DNA of 64,000 nt, from contig JAISPG010000028.1 in the NCBI GenBank assembly GCA_031275085.1, positions 208,719 to 272,718 of the forward strand, written 5' to 3'. Position numbers and translations under genes: made by a program. Below, piece by piece: positions 18,422 through 28,075 of the stretch. The notes under the pieces were generated by a model. It did not search any database. It saw only the letters and a program-made list of their open reading frames with translations, and was not told the origin of the DNA. Position 1 is the first letter of the stretch. Each line of letters starts with the position of its first letter. Origin of the DNA: Bacteroidales bacterium. Lineage in GTDB: Bacteria; Bacteroidota; Bacteroidia; Bacteroidales; ML635J-15.

Positions 18422-19852
18422 ATGAATAAAGTTTTCCTGATATTGTTTTCAATTCTGCTGCCTTCACTAATACATTGCCAGTCAAAAAGTTATAATGAAA
18501 TTCAAATAGGATTTATTAATAAGAAAGAACTCAAAAATGCCGGAATCAGCTTATATGCTGAAAATATTAAATCAGGAAAAACCATAATGGATCATAATTC
18601 CGATATAAGCCTCATTCCTGCTTCGGTTTTTAAAATATTCCCAACTTCAATAGCTTTGGAGTTATTCGAACCTGATCATAAGTTCAAAACCGAACTGGCA
18701 TACAGTGGAGTAATTTCCAAAGAGGGGGTATTAAACGGAAATATATATATCATTGGCTACGGGGACCCATGTCTTGGTTCTGAAAACTTTTCGTCACATT
18801 ATAACAAGAATGGACAATTATTGGATTTATGGGCAAATGAAGTAAAGAAAATGGGCATAAAAAAAATAAACGGTAATATTATTGCAGATATATCATATTT
18901 TGGAGAAATAAATATTCATGATAAGTGGATATGGGAAGATATTGCAAACTACTACGGACATCAGGGATCTGCCCTGAATTATTACGATAATTTATATCAC
19001 GTCCATTTTTCTACAGGTAACTATGATGGCAGTAAAACTTCCATCACTAAAATTGTTCCTGAAAATACCGGTATCTCTTTTGAAAATTATGTTACATCTT
19101 CTTCCTCAACAGGAGATGATGCATATATTTACCCGGGTAATAATAATAAAGAACGGATAATCAGAGGTACTTTACCATGGAAAAGAGATAATTATGTTAT
19201 AAAAGGATCAATGCCGGAACCTGAATTATTTCTGGTAAGAAATTTTACGGAAAAATTAAAAAATAACGGAATAGAAGTTTCAGGAACTCAAATACTAATT
19301 TCAGAAACCGACAAGAATATAAAAAAAGTTATTCATACCACATATTCACCCGAACTTCAGGAAATAGCCAAAATAACCAATATTAAAAGCAATAATTTAT
19401 ATGCTGAGGTATTAGGTCATCATATTTCAAAAATTACCGGAAAAAAATATAAAGATGCTGTCACTGATTTTTTAAGATCAAAAAATATCAGTACAGAGGG
19501 GCTCAATGTGGATGATGCCTGTGGATTAAGCCATTTCAATACTCTGACATCAAAACAAATGTCTGAATTTTTAAAATATTTAGAAAAATCTTCTCCGCAA
19601 TATAATTATTTTTTCAAAACCTTACCTGTCTCAGGAATAAACGGCACTTTATTAACCAGCTATAAAGACACCAGATGGAGTGTTCATGCAAAAAGCGGCA
19701 GTATGACCAGAGTAAGAGGGTATGCCGGTTATATCATAAATAAATCAGGAGAAAAGATCGTGTTCTGTTTTATAGTAAATAATTATAATTGTAGTAGTAC
19801 TCAAATGAGAAAGATATTTGAAGAAATGTTTAAAAATATAGCGGAAAAATAA
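18422..19852 (+). CDS. dacB: D-alanyl-D-alanine carboxypeptidase/endopeptidase, PBP4 family
   Basis: This peptidase S13 enzyme trims or hydrolyses peptidoglycan cross-links in the periplasm. Its active site boxes are SVFK (S68, K71 from the chosen start), SNN in KSNNLYAE and KSGS in HAKSGSMTRVRG. The ATG at 18422 is chosen because it begins a good signal peptide (MNKVFLILFS to IHCQ). The 16 track residues before it are charged and unlike a secretion signal. The resulting 476 residues match the family. The purine tract lies just upstream, so its promoter region is unusual. Confidence 0.93.
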   Translation: MNKVFLILFSILLPSLIHCQSKSYNEIQIGFINKKELKNAGISLYAENIKSGKTIMDHNSDISLIPASVFKIFPTSIALELFEPDHKFKTELAYSGVISKEGVLNGNIYIIGYGDPCLGSENFSSHYNKNGQLLDLWANEVKKMGIKKINGNIIADISYFGEINIHDKWIWEDIANYYGHQGSALNYYDNLYHVHFSTGNYDGSKTSITKIVPENTGISFENYVTSSSSTGDDAYIYPGNNNKERIIRGTLPWKRDNYVIKGSMPEPELFLVRNFTEKLKNNGIEVSGTQILISETDKNIKKVIHTTYSPELQEIAKITNIKSNNLYAEVLGHHISKITGKKYKDAVTDFLRSKNISTEGLNVDDACGLSHFNTLTSKQMSEFLKYLEKSSPQYNYFFKTLPVSGINGTLLTSYKDTRWSVHAKSGSMTRVRGYAGYIINKSGEKIVFCFIVNNYNCSSTQMRKIFEEMFKNIAEK

Positions 19853-19985
19853 GAAATATAACCTTTTCAATACAATAAACTAATTATTAATCAATTATTT
19901 TCTTTCAATCATTCCTGCCTTTTTGGGTCGCTTCTTTTTTATTTATAAATTTGTTGTTTATATTTGTCAGGTATATTTTAATACA

Positions 19986-21071
19986 ATGAACTTATCGGAA
20001 CAAAATATTGATGGTAATTATATATTATTTGATGATCCGCTTACTCAATTTGCGGCAATGATTGAAGATATAAAAACTGCTAATCATAGTATATTCCTAC
20101 AAACGTATAAGTTTGGAAATGATGTTATCGGTGAAAAATTTAAAGTAGAGCTTACAAAAAAAGCAAAACAAGGGATAAAAGTTGTTCTTTTGATTGATTC
20201 ATGGGGAACGGGAGTTACTGAAAGATATTTTTCAGAAATGATATCTTTCGGAGGAAGAGTAAAATTTTTCAAGAAAATAAAGTTCAGCCTTGATCTTTTC
20301 TCTGCCAACCATAGAAGGAATCACAGAAAAATGCTTATTATTGACGAAAAAACTACATATATAGGTTCTTCTAATATAACAAATTACTGTATAAACTGGC
20401 GGGAAAGCTGTTTGAGGATAAAAGGGAGTATCGCAAAAGTATTTAAAAAGATATTTTTTGATGATTATCATATTTCTAATAAATTCTATCAGAACAAAAA
20501 AAATTTCTCGACAAAATTAAAACATGACGGAATTGAAATTATCAGGGATATACCAAGTAACAGGATACAACCTACCAGAGATAAATTCCGCAAACTGATA
20601 AATAAAGCTCAAAAAAATATTATTATTGAAACTCCTTATTTTCTTCCGGGGAGTTCATTAAGGAAAGCAATTGCAGACGCACTTTTAAGAGGAGTAAAAG
20701 TTAAAATTATAATACCGCAGAACTCCGACGTAAGGTTATTCGATATACTAAGGAACAAATACCTGGGACAGTATCATAAAAACGGGGTAGAAATAGTGGA
20801 ATATACTCCCAATAACTTACATGCAAAGGTTTTTCTGATAGATGATTCAACATTTGTTCTTGGTTCAAGTAATTTTGATTATCGTAGTTTCAGATTTATG
20901 CATGAAATAAATATTTGCGGTCAGAATCCTGAGATCATAAGGCTTATACAAAACCACCTTACCGAAACTGAAAGCGAATCTGTTCCATTTAATTATGATA
21001 ATTGGAAAAACCGCAGGTTAAGTACAAAAGCAATTGAAAGGTTACTGGTTCCGCTAAGACACTTTTTTTAA
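19986..21071 (+). CDS. Phospholipase D-family phosphatidyltransferase, cardiolipin-synthase-like
   Basis: Two HKD half-sites are present, NHRKMLIIDE with GSSN after it, and NLHAKVFLIDD with GSSNFDYRS after it. This is the pattern of bacterial cardiolipin synthases, which join phosphatidylglycerol units. The ATG at 19986 gives 361 residues. The track extension (MGRFFFIYKF) is optional and could add a hydrophobic anchor, but most of it is AT-rich leader. No N-terminal double transmembrane hairpin is seen, so it resembles the shorter ClsB/C-type enzymes. Exact lipid substrates cannot be read from sequence. Confidence 0.87.
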   Translation: MNLSEQNIDGNYILFDDPLTQFAAMIEDIKTANHSIFLQTYKFGNDVIGEKFKVELTKKAKQGIKVVLLIDSWGTGVTERYFSEMISFGGRVKFFKKIKFSLDLFSANHRRNHRKMLIIDEKTTYIGSSNITNYCINWRESCLRIKGSIAKVFKKIFFDDYHISNKFYQNKKNFSTKLKHDGIEIIRDIPSNRIQPTRDKFRKLINKAQKNIIIETPYFLPGSSLRKAIADALLRGVKVKIIIPQNSDVRLFDILRNKYLGQYHKNGVEIVEYTPNNLHAKVFLIDDSTFVLGSSNFDYRSFRFMHEINICGQNPEIIRLIQNHLTETESESVPFNYDNWKNRRLSTKAIERLLVPLRHFF

Positions 21072-21171
21072 CCTAAAATTGCAACTTTTTATCCTGTACT
21101 GCCAGCCTAAACCTTAGTTTTAGATCGATATAAAAAGCAGGTGAAGATTTGTGGCTCCAATATATGTTTAA

Positions 21172-21253
21172 ATGAGTAGCTACTTAAATAAATTTAGTAG
21201 CCACTAAATTGCAAACGGGTAGCTACTCGTTTGAATTAAGTAGCTACTCATTT
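21172..21253. repeat. Palindromic GTAGCTAC array, 4 units, 21-22 nt period
   Basis: The octamer GTAGCTAC (one unit GTAGCCAC) starts at 21176, 21198, 21219 and 21240. Spacer text such as ACTAAATTGCAAAC matches the array at 62845-62944 almost base for base. Confidence 0.9.
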
Positions 21254-21360
21254 AAATTTGCCTACTTATACCTTCTTGAATTTTGCAGTATCAAATATTT
21301 TCCGCAGTTTATTAACCTGAAATAAAATTACTCCTATTTTTTGCTGATGGTGTTATATTC

Positions 21361-21401
21361 AAGTTTCCGGGGATTTTGCAAAGCAAAATCCCCGGAAACT
21401 T
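21361..21401. repeat. Perfect 19-bp inverted repeat with AAA loop
   Basis: AAGTTTCCGGGGATTTTGC (21361-21379) and its exact reverse complement (21383-21401) are separated by AAA. It is far more GC-rich than its surroundings. No T-run follows on either strand, so it is not a standard intrinsic terminator. Confidence 0.95.
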
Positions 21402-21651
21402 TATAAATTCAGCACAAGTTTGTACCTTGTTTTATGTTGTCAAAAAGTAGGTCATTAATCCCTTAGAATCGAATATTTGAATTTGATACTGTATAGGGAT
21501 ACGAATAATACAATGACAAAAATACTTTTGGTACAGCCTCTTTATTATTTCATAAATGACACAAACCAATACTTATCTAAACTCAGGTTCTAAAGTAAAA
21601 CACCACCTTTATTCATATCTTAATCTATTGATATTTCAGGCTGTCCAAATA

Positions 21652-21687
21652 AAAAAAAACAGCAAACTTTAGTTTGCTGTTTTTTTT
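21652..21687. terminator. Bidirectional terminator after cargo gene 1
   Basis: An A-run, then CAGCAAACTTTAGTTTGCTG, then a T-run form a hairpin usable on both strands. It lies 33 nt after the stop of the minus-strand cargo gene and is nearly identical to the one at 24805-24838, showing that it was duplicated with the gene. Confidence 0.9.
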
Positions 21688-21720
21688 ATCAATTATTTTA
21701 AAACTTTTATATTAAAAGTT

Positions 21721-24618
21721 TTATTCTATTATAACTTTATGTGTACTTACACCATTGTTATTTTCAACTTTAACAAAATACATACCTGCTGATTGAGTAA
21801 AGCTAACTTCTGAACCGGCATTTACATTATGTGTTTCAATTATTCTTCCTGTCATGTCAATAACTTTAACAACAGAATTTTCTGAAACTAATATATTTAC
21901 CAAACCACTTGATGGGTTTGGATAAATGCTAACTTCATTAGTTAAATCATAAATAGGAGCGCCGGATTGATCTTCTTCAATAGAAATATTATCAATATAC
22001 AAATAATATTTATAATAAGAGAAATAATTAATTGCAACAAATTTAGTTCCGACAGGTGCAGTTCCTAAATATTCTGTATATGTTACAGCACCTGACGCAC
22101 CTGTAACAGTTTGCTCTTCACCCCATGTAAATGCACTTATATCATTTGTAGTAGTGGAATAGCCTACTTTAAATGTTTCAACTGCAGATGATGAGGTATG
22201 AGGGGCATAATAGAAACTTATTTTTAAACCTAAGCTTGTAACTGGCAACTCAGGAGATATTAAATATTGATTATAATCGGAAGCTGTACTAAATGAAGAA
22301 AATCTCCAGGAATATGTTCCTTCATAAGGTTCTTCATATATACCTAAAGTATTTGTAGTTGAATTATTGATTGCTGTCCAGCATAAATAAGAATCGTCTT
22401 CGAAATCCTCAGTAAACGGGAAAGTAATAGCACCGCTACAATCAACAGCTGTTGTAAAAGTATAAGGACCTGCCCAATCCGATTCATCAGATACTCCACA
22501 AACAGATTTTACATAAAAATCATATTGGGTCATTTCAGTTAAACCTGTCAATGTGTAAGGATTAGTAACATCCTGATCAATTAAAGTTCCTGCTGTTTCA
22601 ACATCAAAACCGGTAGTTCCGTATTTTATGTACCATTCAGTAGCAGGACCATTTTCTGTCCATGAAAGAACTGCCTGATCAAACTCAATATCTGTTGCAT
22701 CTAAATTTGACGGATCATTACATGCTGTAGGATCCAATTTGGTTTTAAATGTCCAGCTATAGTCTCTGTCGAGATTGTCTGTTCCGTCGGAAACAGAACC
22801 TGCTCCTATTGTAACAGTATATTGAGTGTTGTATTCCAGATCATCATGTGCGATAGTTAATACATTGTTATTTATAGAAGGTACCCATCCTGTAACAGTT
22901 GGTATAATTGTAATTAAATTAAAATCAACTTCTGTAACATCAACAGTAAAAGTAGCAGATATTGTTGCATTAACTTCCTGATCCAAAGAATTATCTTCAG
23001 GAGTAACTAAAGATACATAAGGACCAATAGGTTTATTTGTTGATACAAAAGTCGCATATTGCTCACTTATTGTTAAATCATTAATTGTAACAAATAATCC
23101 TGTAGTTATATCATAATATCCAAATAAATAATCAGTTCCACAAGTAAGGCTGTATAACCTTCCTGTAGCATAGTCAAATGTCACATCCTGTCCGTAGTTT
23201 ATTGATATTCCATGAACACCGACAAGCTCAAACAAACCTGTTTGCGTATCTATTTTATAAAGGCTTCCTCCTGTAGTTCTGGAAGGAGCATACAAGTACC
23301 CATCAGATGCCATATCCATTGCAATAACAGAAATAGCAGTAGTTCCGAACTGTCCTATTATTGTTGCTGCGTATGTTTCCATATTTAATGAATATATAGC
23401 CGGAACCCCATCACTATTGAGCACCAATGCATATACAACATCATTAGTCCAGTCATAAGCAATTGACAATATTGATGCACCTGGGCCTGTTGGAGTTCCT
23501 GTAATTGTACCGGTCTTTTCGTAATATCCAAAGGGAGTAACAATTCCAATATCATTATTACTATAAAGCCTGTAAATATAATCTCCTATAAATTCTTCAC
23601 CCATTGGAAAAACAGAAGTTGGATAATTATCAGAAACAGGAGTAAACTGATAGTTTTGCATATTTAAAGTTTGATATTCTTCAGTATCTACATTGCCTGC
23701 ATAAAATTCCTGATAATAACCGGCTTTGAAATCTTGTACTTTTGTATTATTACTTTGGTCATCATCTGTTAGAGTAAGTGTTGCTGTCATTGTATATTCT
23801 CCGGTAGCAGGTGTCCATGTGTCCGGCATTTCAGCAATATATGTACTTAATACCTGGATAGTTGAACTTCCATTAAAAGTAGACGTATAAACATCTGATG
23901 TTCCGTTATTAATCACTAAAGTAACACTGTATGTGCTTATATCTGTAGCACCCATGTTTCTAAGTTCAACTTTTGGAGTAATTACTTTATCTGCCAGCCA
24001 AGACTCCGGAGTTATAGCTACAATTGCCAAATCTGTTCCTGTTGCAGGTAAAACCGTTACAGTACCTTCATCATCAGATGTTCCATAATAGCTATAGCCA
24101 TCGCCTGCTGCATACCAATCAATGTTCATATTACCTGTAAATGAAGCATCAATAGTCACATTTACAGTCCATGATGCAACACCATATAAAAGTCCATCAT
24201 ACGATTGCCCAGCCATATCTCCCCAAGAAGTAGTTATGCCATTTCCGGTTTCGCCATTCCACTCCAAATCAAAATCAGTAGCAGAATTAACTGTAACTCC
24301 AGTAGGAAAAGTTAAAGATATACCATCAACGTATTCGTATTCAACCGGAGTAAAATCACATTCAAAAACCATATCAAATGTTCTTCCTGCAATATAATAA
24401 TCAGGACCAGTTACTGAGCCCATAATGATTTTTGTTCCATTCTCATCTTTTTTAGATTTATTAAAAGGAACAGCTCTAATATAGTCTTTTCCTGTTGCCT
24501 TTTCTAATAATTCTTTAGCAGCCAAATCTTTCATTTGCTTTTTCGCGACCTGGGCATTCGCTTGTCCTATATTAAGCATGACAAGTGCTGCAACAAATAA
24601 AATTAGTAATTTTTTCAT
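21721..24618 (-). CDS. T9SS-exported multidomain surface protein (paralogue 1)
   Basis: The 965-residue secreted protein has a signal peptide (ending ANAQ, residue 23). A region of unknown fold follows, with a CARDB-like segment (LAIVAITPESW to DDDQSNN) and a beta-propeller-like part (300-520). Next come a bacterial Ig-like domain (VTPEDNSLDQEVNATISATF to WTFKTKLD), a fibronectin type III domain (ATEWYIKYGTTGF) and a choice-of-anchor J domain (FPFTEDFEDDSYLCWTA). A type A sorting domain (SIYPNPSSG to YFVKVENN) ends it. T9SS would move it across the outer membrane and attach or release it. It is a tandem duplicate of the next gene and about 55 residues shorter. Confidence 0.93.
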   Translation of the reverse strand: MKKLLILFVAALVMLNIGQANAQVAKKQMKDLAAKELLEKATGKDYIRAVPFNKSKKDENGTKIIMGSVTGPDYYIAGRTFDMVFECDFTPVEYEYVDGISLTFPTGVTVNSATDFDLEWNGETGNGITTSWGDMAGQSYDGLLYGVASWTVNVTIDASFTGNMNIDWYAAGDGYSYYGTSDDEGTVTVLPATGTDLAIVAITPESWLADKVITPKVELRNMGATDISTYSVTLVINNGTSDVYTSTFNGSSTIQVLSTYIAEMPDTWTPATGEYTMTATLTLTDDDQSNNTKVQDFKAGYYQEFYAGNVDTEEYQTLNMQNYQFTPVSDNYPTSVFPMGEEFIGDYIYRLYSNNDIGIVTPFGYYEKTGTITGTPTGPGASILSIAYDWTNDVVYALVLNSDGVPAIYSLNMETYAATIIGQFGTTAISVIAMDMASDGYLYAPSRTTGGSLYKIDTQTGLFELVGVHGISINYGQDVTFDYATGRLYSLTCGTDYLFGYYDITTGLFVTINDLTISEQYATFVSTNKPIGPYVSLVTPEDNSLDQEVNATISATFTVDVTEVDFNLITIIPTVTGWVPSINNNVLTIAHDDLEYNTQYTVTIGAGSVSDGTDNLDRDYSWTFKTKLDPTACNDPSNLDATDIEFDQAVLSWTENGPATEWYIKYGTTGFDVETAGTLIDQDVTNPYTLTGLTEMTQYDFYVKSVCGVSDESDWAGPYTFTTAVDCSGAITFPFTEDFEDDSYLCWTAINNSTTNTLGIYEEPYEGTYSWRFSSFSTASDYNQYLISPELPVTSLGLKISFYYAPHTSSSAVETFKVGYSTTTNDISAFTWGEEQTVTGASGAVTYTEYLGTAPVGTKFVAINYFSYYKYYLYIDNISIEEDQSGAPIYDLTNEVSIYPNPSSGLVNILVSENSVVKVIDMTGRIIETHNVNAGSEVSFTQSAGMYFVKVENNNGVSTHKVIIE

Positions 24619-24735
24619 CTCATTAAATTTTAGTTAATATTTAAGTATTATATGTTTGATACAAAGTTAAACTAAATTTTAAAACAAAGAATAAATATTT
24701 GTCAGTTTTTATAACCTGGCGGTCAGATTAAATAT
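24619..24735 (-). promoter_or_regulatory. Duplicated promoter region of cargo gene 1
   Basis: On the minus strand TAACTTTG (24669-24662) matches the -7 element, with TTTG 15 nt further upstream (24688-24685). The dyad CTGGCGGTCAG (24716-24726) lies about 46 nt further upstream. The whole segment is highly similar to 27935-28051, so both paralogues have the same upstream control sequence. Confidence 0.6.
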
Positions 24736-24804
24736 AAAATAATTATCGGATATTATTCTTAAGCAGATTTTATCAAAAGTATATCCGATTAAAACTATCC
24801 TAAT

Positions 24805-24838
24805 AAAAAAACAGCAAACTAAAGTTTGCTGTTTTTTT
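24805..24838. terminator. Bidirectional terminator after cargo gene 2
   Basis: A-run, CAGCAAACTAAAGTTTGCTG, T-run hairpin 33 nt after the stop codon of the second cargo gene. It is a near copy of the terminator at 21652-21687. Confidence 0.9.
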
Positions 24839-24871
24839 ATCAATTATTTTAAAACTTTTACACTAAAAGTT

Positions 24872-27800
24872 TTATTCTATTATAACTTTATGTGTACTTA
24901 CGCCATTATTGTTTTCAACTTTAACGAAATACATACCTGCTGATTGTGTAAAGCTAACTTCTGAACCGGCATTTACATTATGTGTTTCAATTAATTTTCC
25001 TGTAACATCATAAACTTGTACTGTAGATTTTTCAGAAACCAACACGTTTACCTGCCCGTTTGAAGGATTTGGATATACACTGACTTCGTTATCTGTTAAT
25101 GCCGGAGTTATTCCTACTTTATAATCTACTTTTACATCATCAATTTTTATATAAAATTTATCTGTACATTCATTATGAACAAATGCTATATAAATAGTTT
25201 GTCCTGCATAACTTACCAAAGAAATAATTCTATTTTCCCAAGTAGTGGAGTTTAAAGTTTCTTCAAAGACACTAGTAAAATCAGACGGATTAGTTCCGGT
25301 TGTAGAAATCATTACTTCATAATGATCACCAAGAGCATCAGGATCTTGTGCTGCAACCCAATAAGTCAATTCTAAGTTACTAGCCGAAGGAATTGATAGC
25401 TGTGGAGTAATCAAATAATTATCAGGAGTTAACGCTGAAGGATTCACCCATGAAGCTGAAGCGGCAGATTTTGTTCCGGTATGAGCAGAGCCTGTAAAAT
25501 TATAAGAAAACCAATTCATTCCATCACCATCATTATCTATCATTGTCCAACATGAAGGAGGAAAAACTTCGCCTTCAAAACCTTCTGTCCATGGAAATGT
25601 AGAAATAGCTTGACATACAGTATTTGTTACGGTTACTTCAACAGAATTATTCGTAGCAATTGCATCATCTTCTAAAATAACAGTAACTTTAATTGTATGA
25701 TCACCAGCAGCAGATAAATCTGCAGTAGCAGTAAATGTATATTCTGCTTGCTCAAAACTTGCAATGCTTTCTGTATAAGTTTCTGTATCAACAAGTGTTC
25801 CATCAACTTCTAATTTTATTGAAAAATTAGAAATTGCATCACTACCACTATTTTTAATAATAGCTTTTACTATTTCTGAATCACTAAGATTGATTCCTGA
25901 AACAGGTTCTGTTATTGATAAAACTTCAGCATCTACAATTCCTGAAAATTCTACAATCGAAATATCATCAATATATAAATAATATTTATAATTTGACATG
26001 TAGTGAATTGTAATATATTTAGTACCAGCAGGAACAACAGTTGCATATTGAGAATAAGTTAAGGTTGAAGAACCTGTTACAGTTTGCTCATCCTCCCATA
26101 TAAATGCACTTATGTCATTTGTAGTAGTAGAATAGCCTACTCTAAATGTTTCTATTGAATATGATGAGGTATGAGGGGCATAATAGAAACTTACTCTTAA
26201 GTTTGATGTTGAAGTTGGTAATTCCGGTGTTATTAAATATTGATTATAATCGGAAGCTGTATTATATGAAGAAAATCTCCAGGAATATGTTCCTTCATGA
26301 GGTGTTTCTCGTATATCTAAAGTATTTGTAGTTGAATTATTGATTGCAGTCCAGCATAAATACGAATCGCTTTCGAAATTCTCAGTAAATGGGAAAGTAA
26401 TAGCAACACTACAATCAACAGCTGTTGTAAAAGTATAAGGTCCAACCCATTCAGATTCTTCAGATGTTCCACAGATAGATTTTACATAAAAATCATATCC
26501 GGTTGACGCTGTTAAGTCTTCTAATGTATAAGGATTAGTAACATCCTGATCAATTAAAGTTCCTGCTGTTTCAACATCAAAACCGGTAGCTCCGTATTTT
26601 ATGTACCATTCTGTAGCAGGACCGTTTTCTGTCCAAGAAAGAGTAACTTGATCAAATTCAATATTACTTGCACCTAAGTCTGTTGGATCATTACACGCAC
26701 TTGGATCTAATTCTGTTTTAAAAGTCCACACAACATCATATGTAAGTTCTGTTATAGCAGAAGCTGAAATTGTAATAGTATACTCTGTATTATAGTCAAA
26801 ATCATCATGTGTTATATTTAACTGGTTGTCAACAATAGAAGCAACAACATTACCCGGATCTGGAGAAATGGCAACATTTGTAAGTGTTCCTGCTGTAATA
26901 TTTCTGTTAAAAGCTGCAAATACAGATGCGTCTACTGCAACCTCCTGAGCATCTGCAACAGGTGATAATGTTTCAACAAAAGTGTTTGAGAAGAAAGCTA
27001 CAATTTCTGCATTACCACCTATAGTTCCTAAATCTGTTCCAACACCTGTAGATATATTTATTTCGATCAATTTGCCATTATCATCTTCGTCAGCTAATGC
27101 CCAAAATAATCTGCCTGAAACCGGGTCGAATCCCATAGATTCTGTATAATATGGAACAAATCCTGTATTTCCAATTTGATTAACAGTTCCTGAAACTTTA
27201 TCAATTGAACAGAAATAACCAGTTTCATCTACACCATACAATTGTCCTGTTGGGCTGCAAGCTAATACAGCAAAGTTTCTGTCTAAGGTTGCTACATCCG
27301 CAAATTCTGCAGTTGTCAAATTGATTGTTATAATTTTTGATACATAACTTTCATCTACTAGTTGCACTGTACTCAAAGCAAACATTGTACTAGTAGTAGC
27401 ATCATATGCCATATCGCCACATAGTGCAGACAATGCTGTTGTGTTAGTTACTGTCCAGTCTACTGTTGAAATTTGAACAAGATCGACAGAAATCCATCCA
27501 TATCCAGAAAAATAGTAGCCATTAACCAAATATAAATACCCATTTGCAAATTCGCCACTCCTAGTTGTGTTATTAGAAACATTAATTAAATTTACTTCTA
27601 CTATATCATTAACAGTAGCTGGAGTACCAGACTCAAAATTCACAATTGACCATGCTGTGTTTACGTCGTCGTATATTCTAACTCCATAAAGATTGATTGA
27701 TTCTCCATTTTTAAAACCATTGCTAACCACAATTTCTGATGATTGCCCTGTTGAATTTGTGCTAGTTTCTTTAATTTTAAATTTTGCATCAACATGTAAA

Positions 27801-27934
27801 ACCGGACCTTTTAAGCTTTCTATTTCTTTAAGCTTATTTTCATTCAATGTCATCTTTTCTGACTTTCTAGTTTCTTGTGCATTCACCACGTATCCGGCAA
27901 ATAACACAATAATTAAGAATAGTAACTTTTTCAT
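24872..27934 (-). CDS. T9SS-exported multidomain surface protein (paralogue 2)
   Basis: The 1020-residue product has a signal peptide (ending VNAQ, residue 19). A propeller-like N-terminal region contains YLVNGYYFSGYGW, MAYDATTSTMFAL and GFDPVSGRLFWA. An Ig-like domain, fibronectin type III (ATEWYIKYGATGF), choice-of-anchor J, CARDB-like (GINLSDSEIVKAIIKNSGSD) and second choice-of-anchor J (STFPWTEGFEGEVFPPSCW) domains follow. A type A sorting domain ends it, almost identical to that of paralogue 1. The domain order differs from paralogue 1: here the CARDB-like and second anchor J domains lie after the shared FN3/anchor J core. The exact ligand is unknown, and an adhesin or glycan-binding surface protein is likely. 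Confidence 0.93.
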   Translation of the reverse strand: MKKLLFLIIVLFAGYVVNAQETRKSEKMTLNENKLKEIESLKGPVLHVDAKFKIKETSTNSTGQSSEIVVSNGFKNGESINLYGVRIYDDVNTAWSIVNFESGTPATVNDIVEVNLINVSNNTTRSGEFANGYLYLVNGYYFSGYGWISVDLVQISTVDWTVTNTTALSALCGDMAYDATTSTMFALSTVQLVDESYVSKIITINLTTAEFADVATLDRNFAVLACSPTGQLYGVDETGYFCSIDKVSGTVNQIGNTGFVPYYTESMGFDPVSGRLFWALADEDDNGKLIEINISTGVGTDLGTIGGNAEIVAFFSNTFVETLSPVADAQEVAVDASVFAAFNRNITAGTLTNVAISPDPGNVVASIVDNQLNITHDDFDYNTEYTITISASAITELTYDVVWTFKTELDPSACNDPTDLGASNIEFDQVTLSWTENGPATEWYIKYGATGFDVETAGTLIDQDVTNPYTLEDLTASTGYDFYVKSICGTSEESEWVGPYTFTTAVDCSVAITFPFTENFESDSYLCWTAINNSTTNTLDIRETPHEGTYSWRFSSYNTASDYNQYLITPELPTSTSNLRVSFYYAPHTSSYSIETFRVGYSTTTNDISAFIWEDEQTVTGSSTLTYSQYATVVPAGTKYITIHYMSNYKYYLYIDDISIVEFSGIVDAEVLSITEPVSGINLSDSEIVKAIIKNSGSDAISNFSIKLEVDGTLVDTETYTESIASFEQAEYTFTATADLSAAGDHTIKVTVILEDDAIATNNSVEVTVTNTVCQAISTFPWTEGFEGEVFPPSCWTMIDNDGDGMNWFSYNFTGSAHTGTKSAASASWVNPSALTPDNYLITPQLSIPSASNLELTYWVAAQDPDALGDHYEVMISTTGTNPSDFTSVFEETLNSTTWENRIISLVSYAGQTIYIAFVHNECTDKFYIKIDDVKVDYKVGITPALTDNEVSVYPNPSNGQVNVLVSEKSTVQVYDVTGKLIETHNVNAGSEVSFTQSAGMYFVKVENNNGVSTHKVIIE

Positions 27935-28051
27935 CTTATTAAATTTTAATTAATATTAAATCATTATATATTTGACACAAAGTTAAGCTAAATTTCAAAA
28001 CAAAATACAAATATTTGTCAGTTTTTATAACCTGATGGTCAGATTAAATAT
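27935..28051 (-). promoter_or_regulatory. Promoter region of cargo gene 2, shared with the kinase gene leader
   Basis: TAACTTTG (27985-27978, minus strand) is the -7 element, with TTTG at 28004-28001 upstream. A dyad CTGATGGTCAG (28032-28042) sits at the same distance as its homologue upstream of cargo gene 1. The dyad also lies 34-44 nt before the start of the divergent histidine kinase gene, so one site could serve both directions. Confidence 0.55.
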
Positions 28052-28075
28052 TAATTTTGTAAAAAATAATTGTTT

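Larger units (their letters stand above)
21072..21720. other. 649-nt non-coding region with several repeat structures
   Basis: No gene is visible. The region holds, in order, the GTAGCTAC array (21172-21253), a perfect 19-bp hairpin (21361-21401), about 250 nt of featureless sequence, and a bidirectional terminator (21652-21687). It separates two convergent genes, so it needs no promoter. Its length and structure suggest accumulated repeat remnants. Confidence 0.7.

Noticed and set aside
21172-21253. Possible CRISPR array
   Set aside because: Repeats are 8-10 nt, spacing 21-22 nt and spacers are themselves similar; no cas genes nearby.
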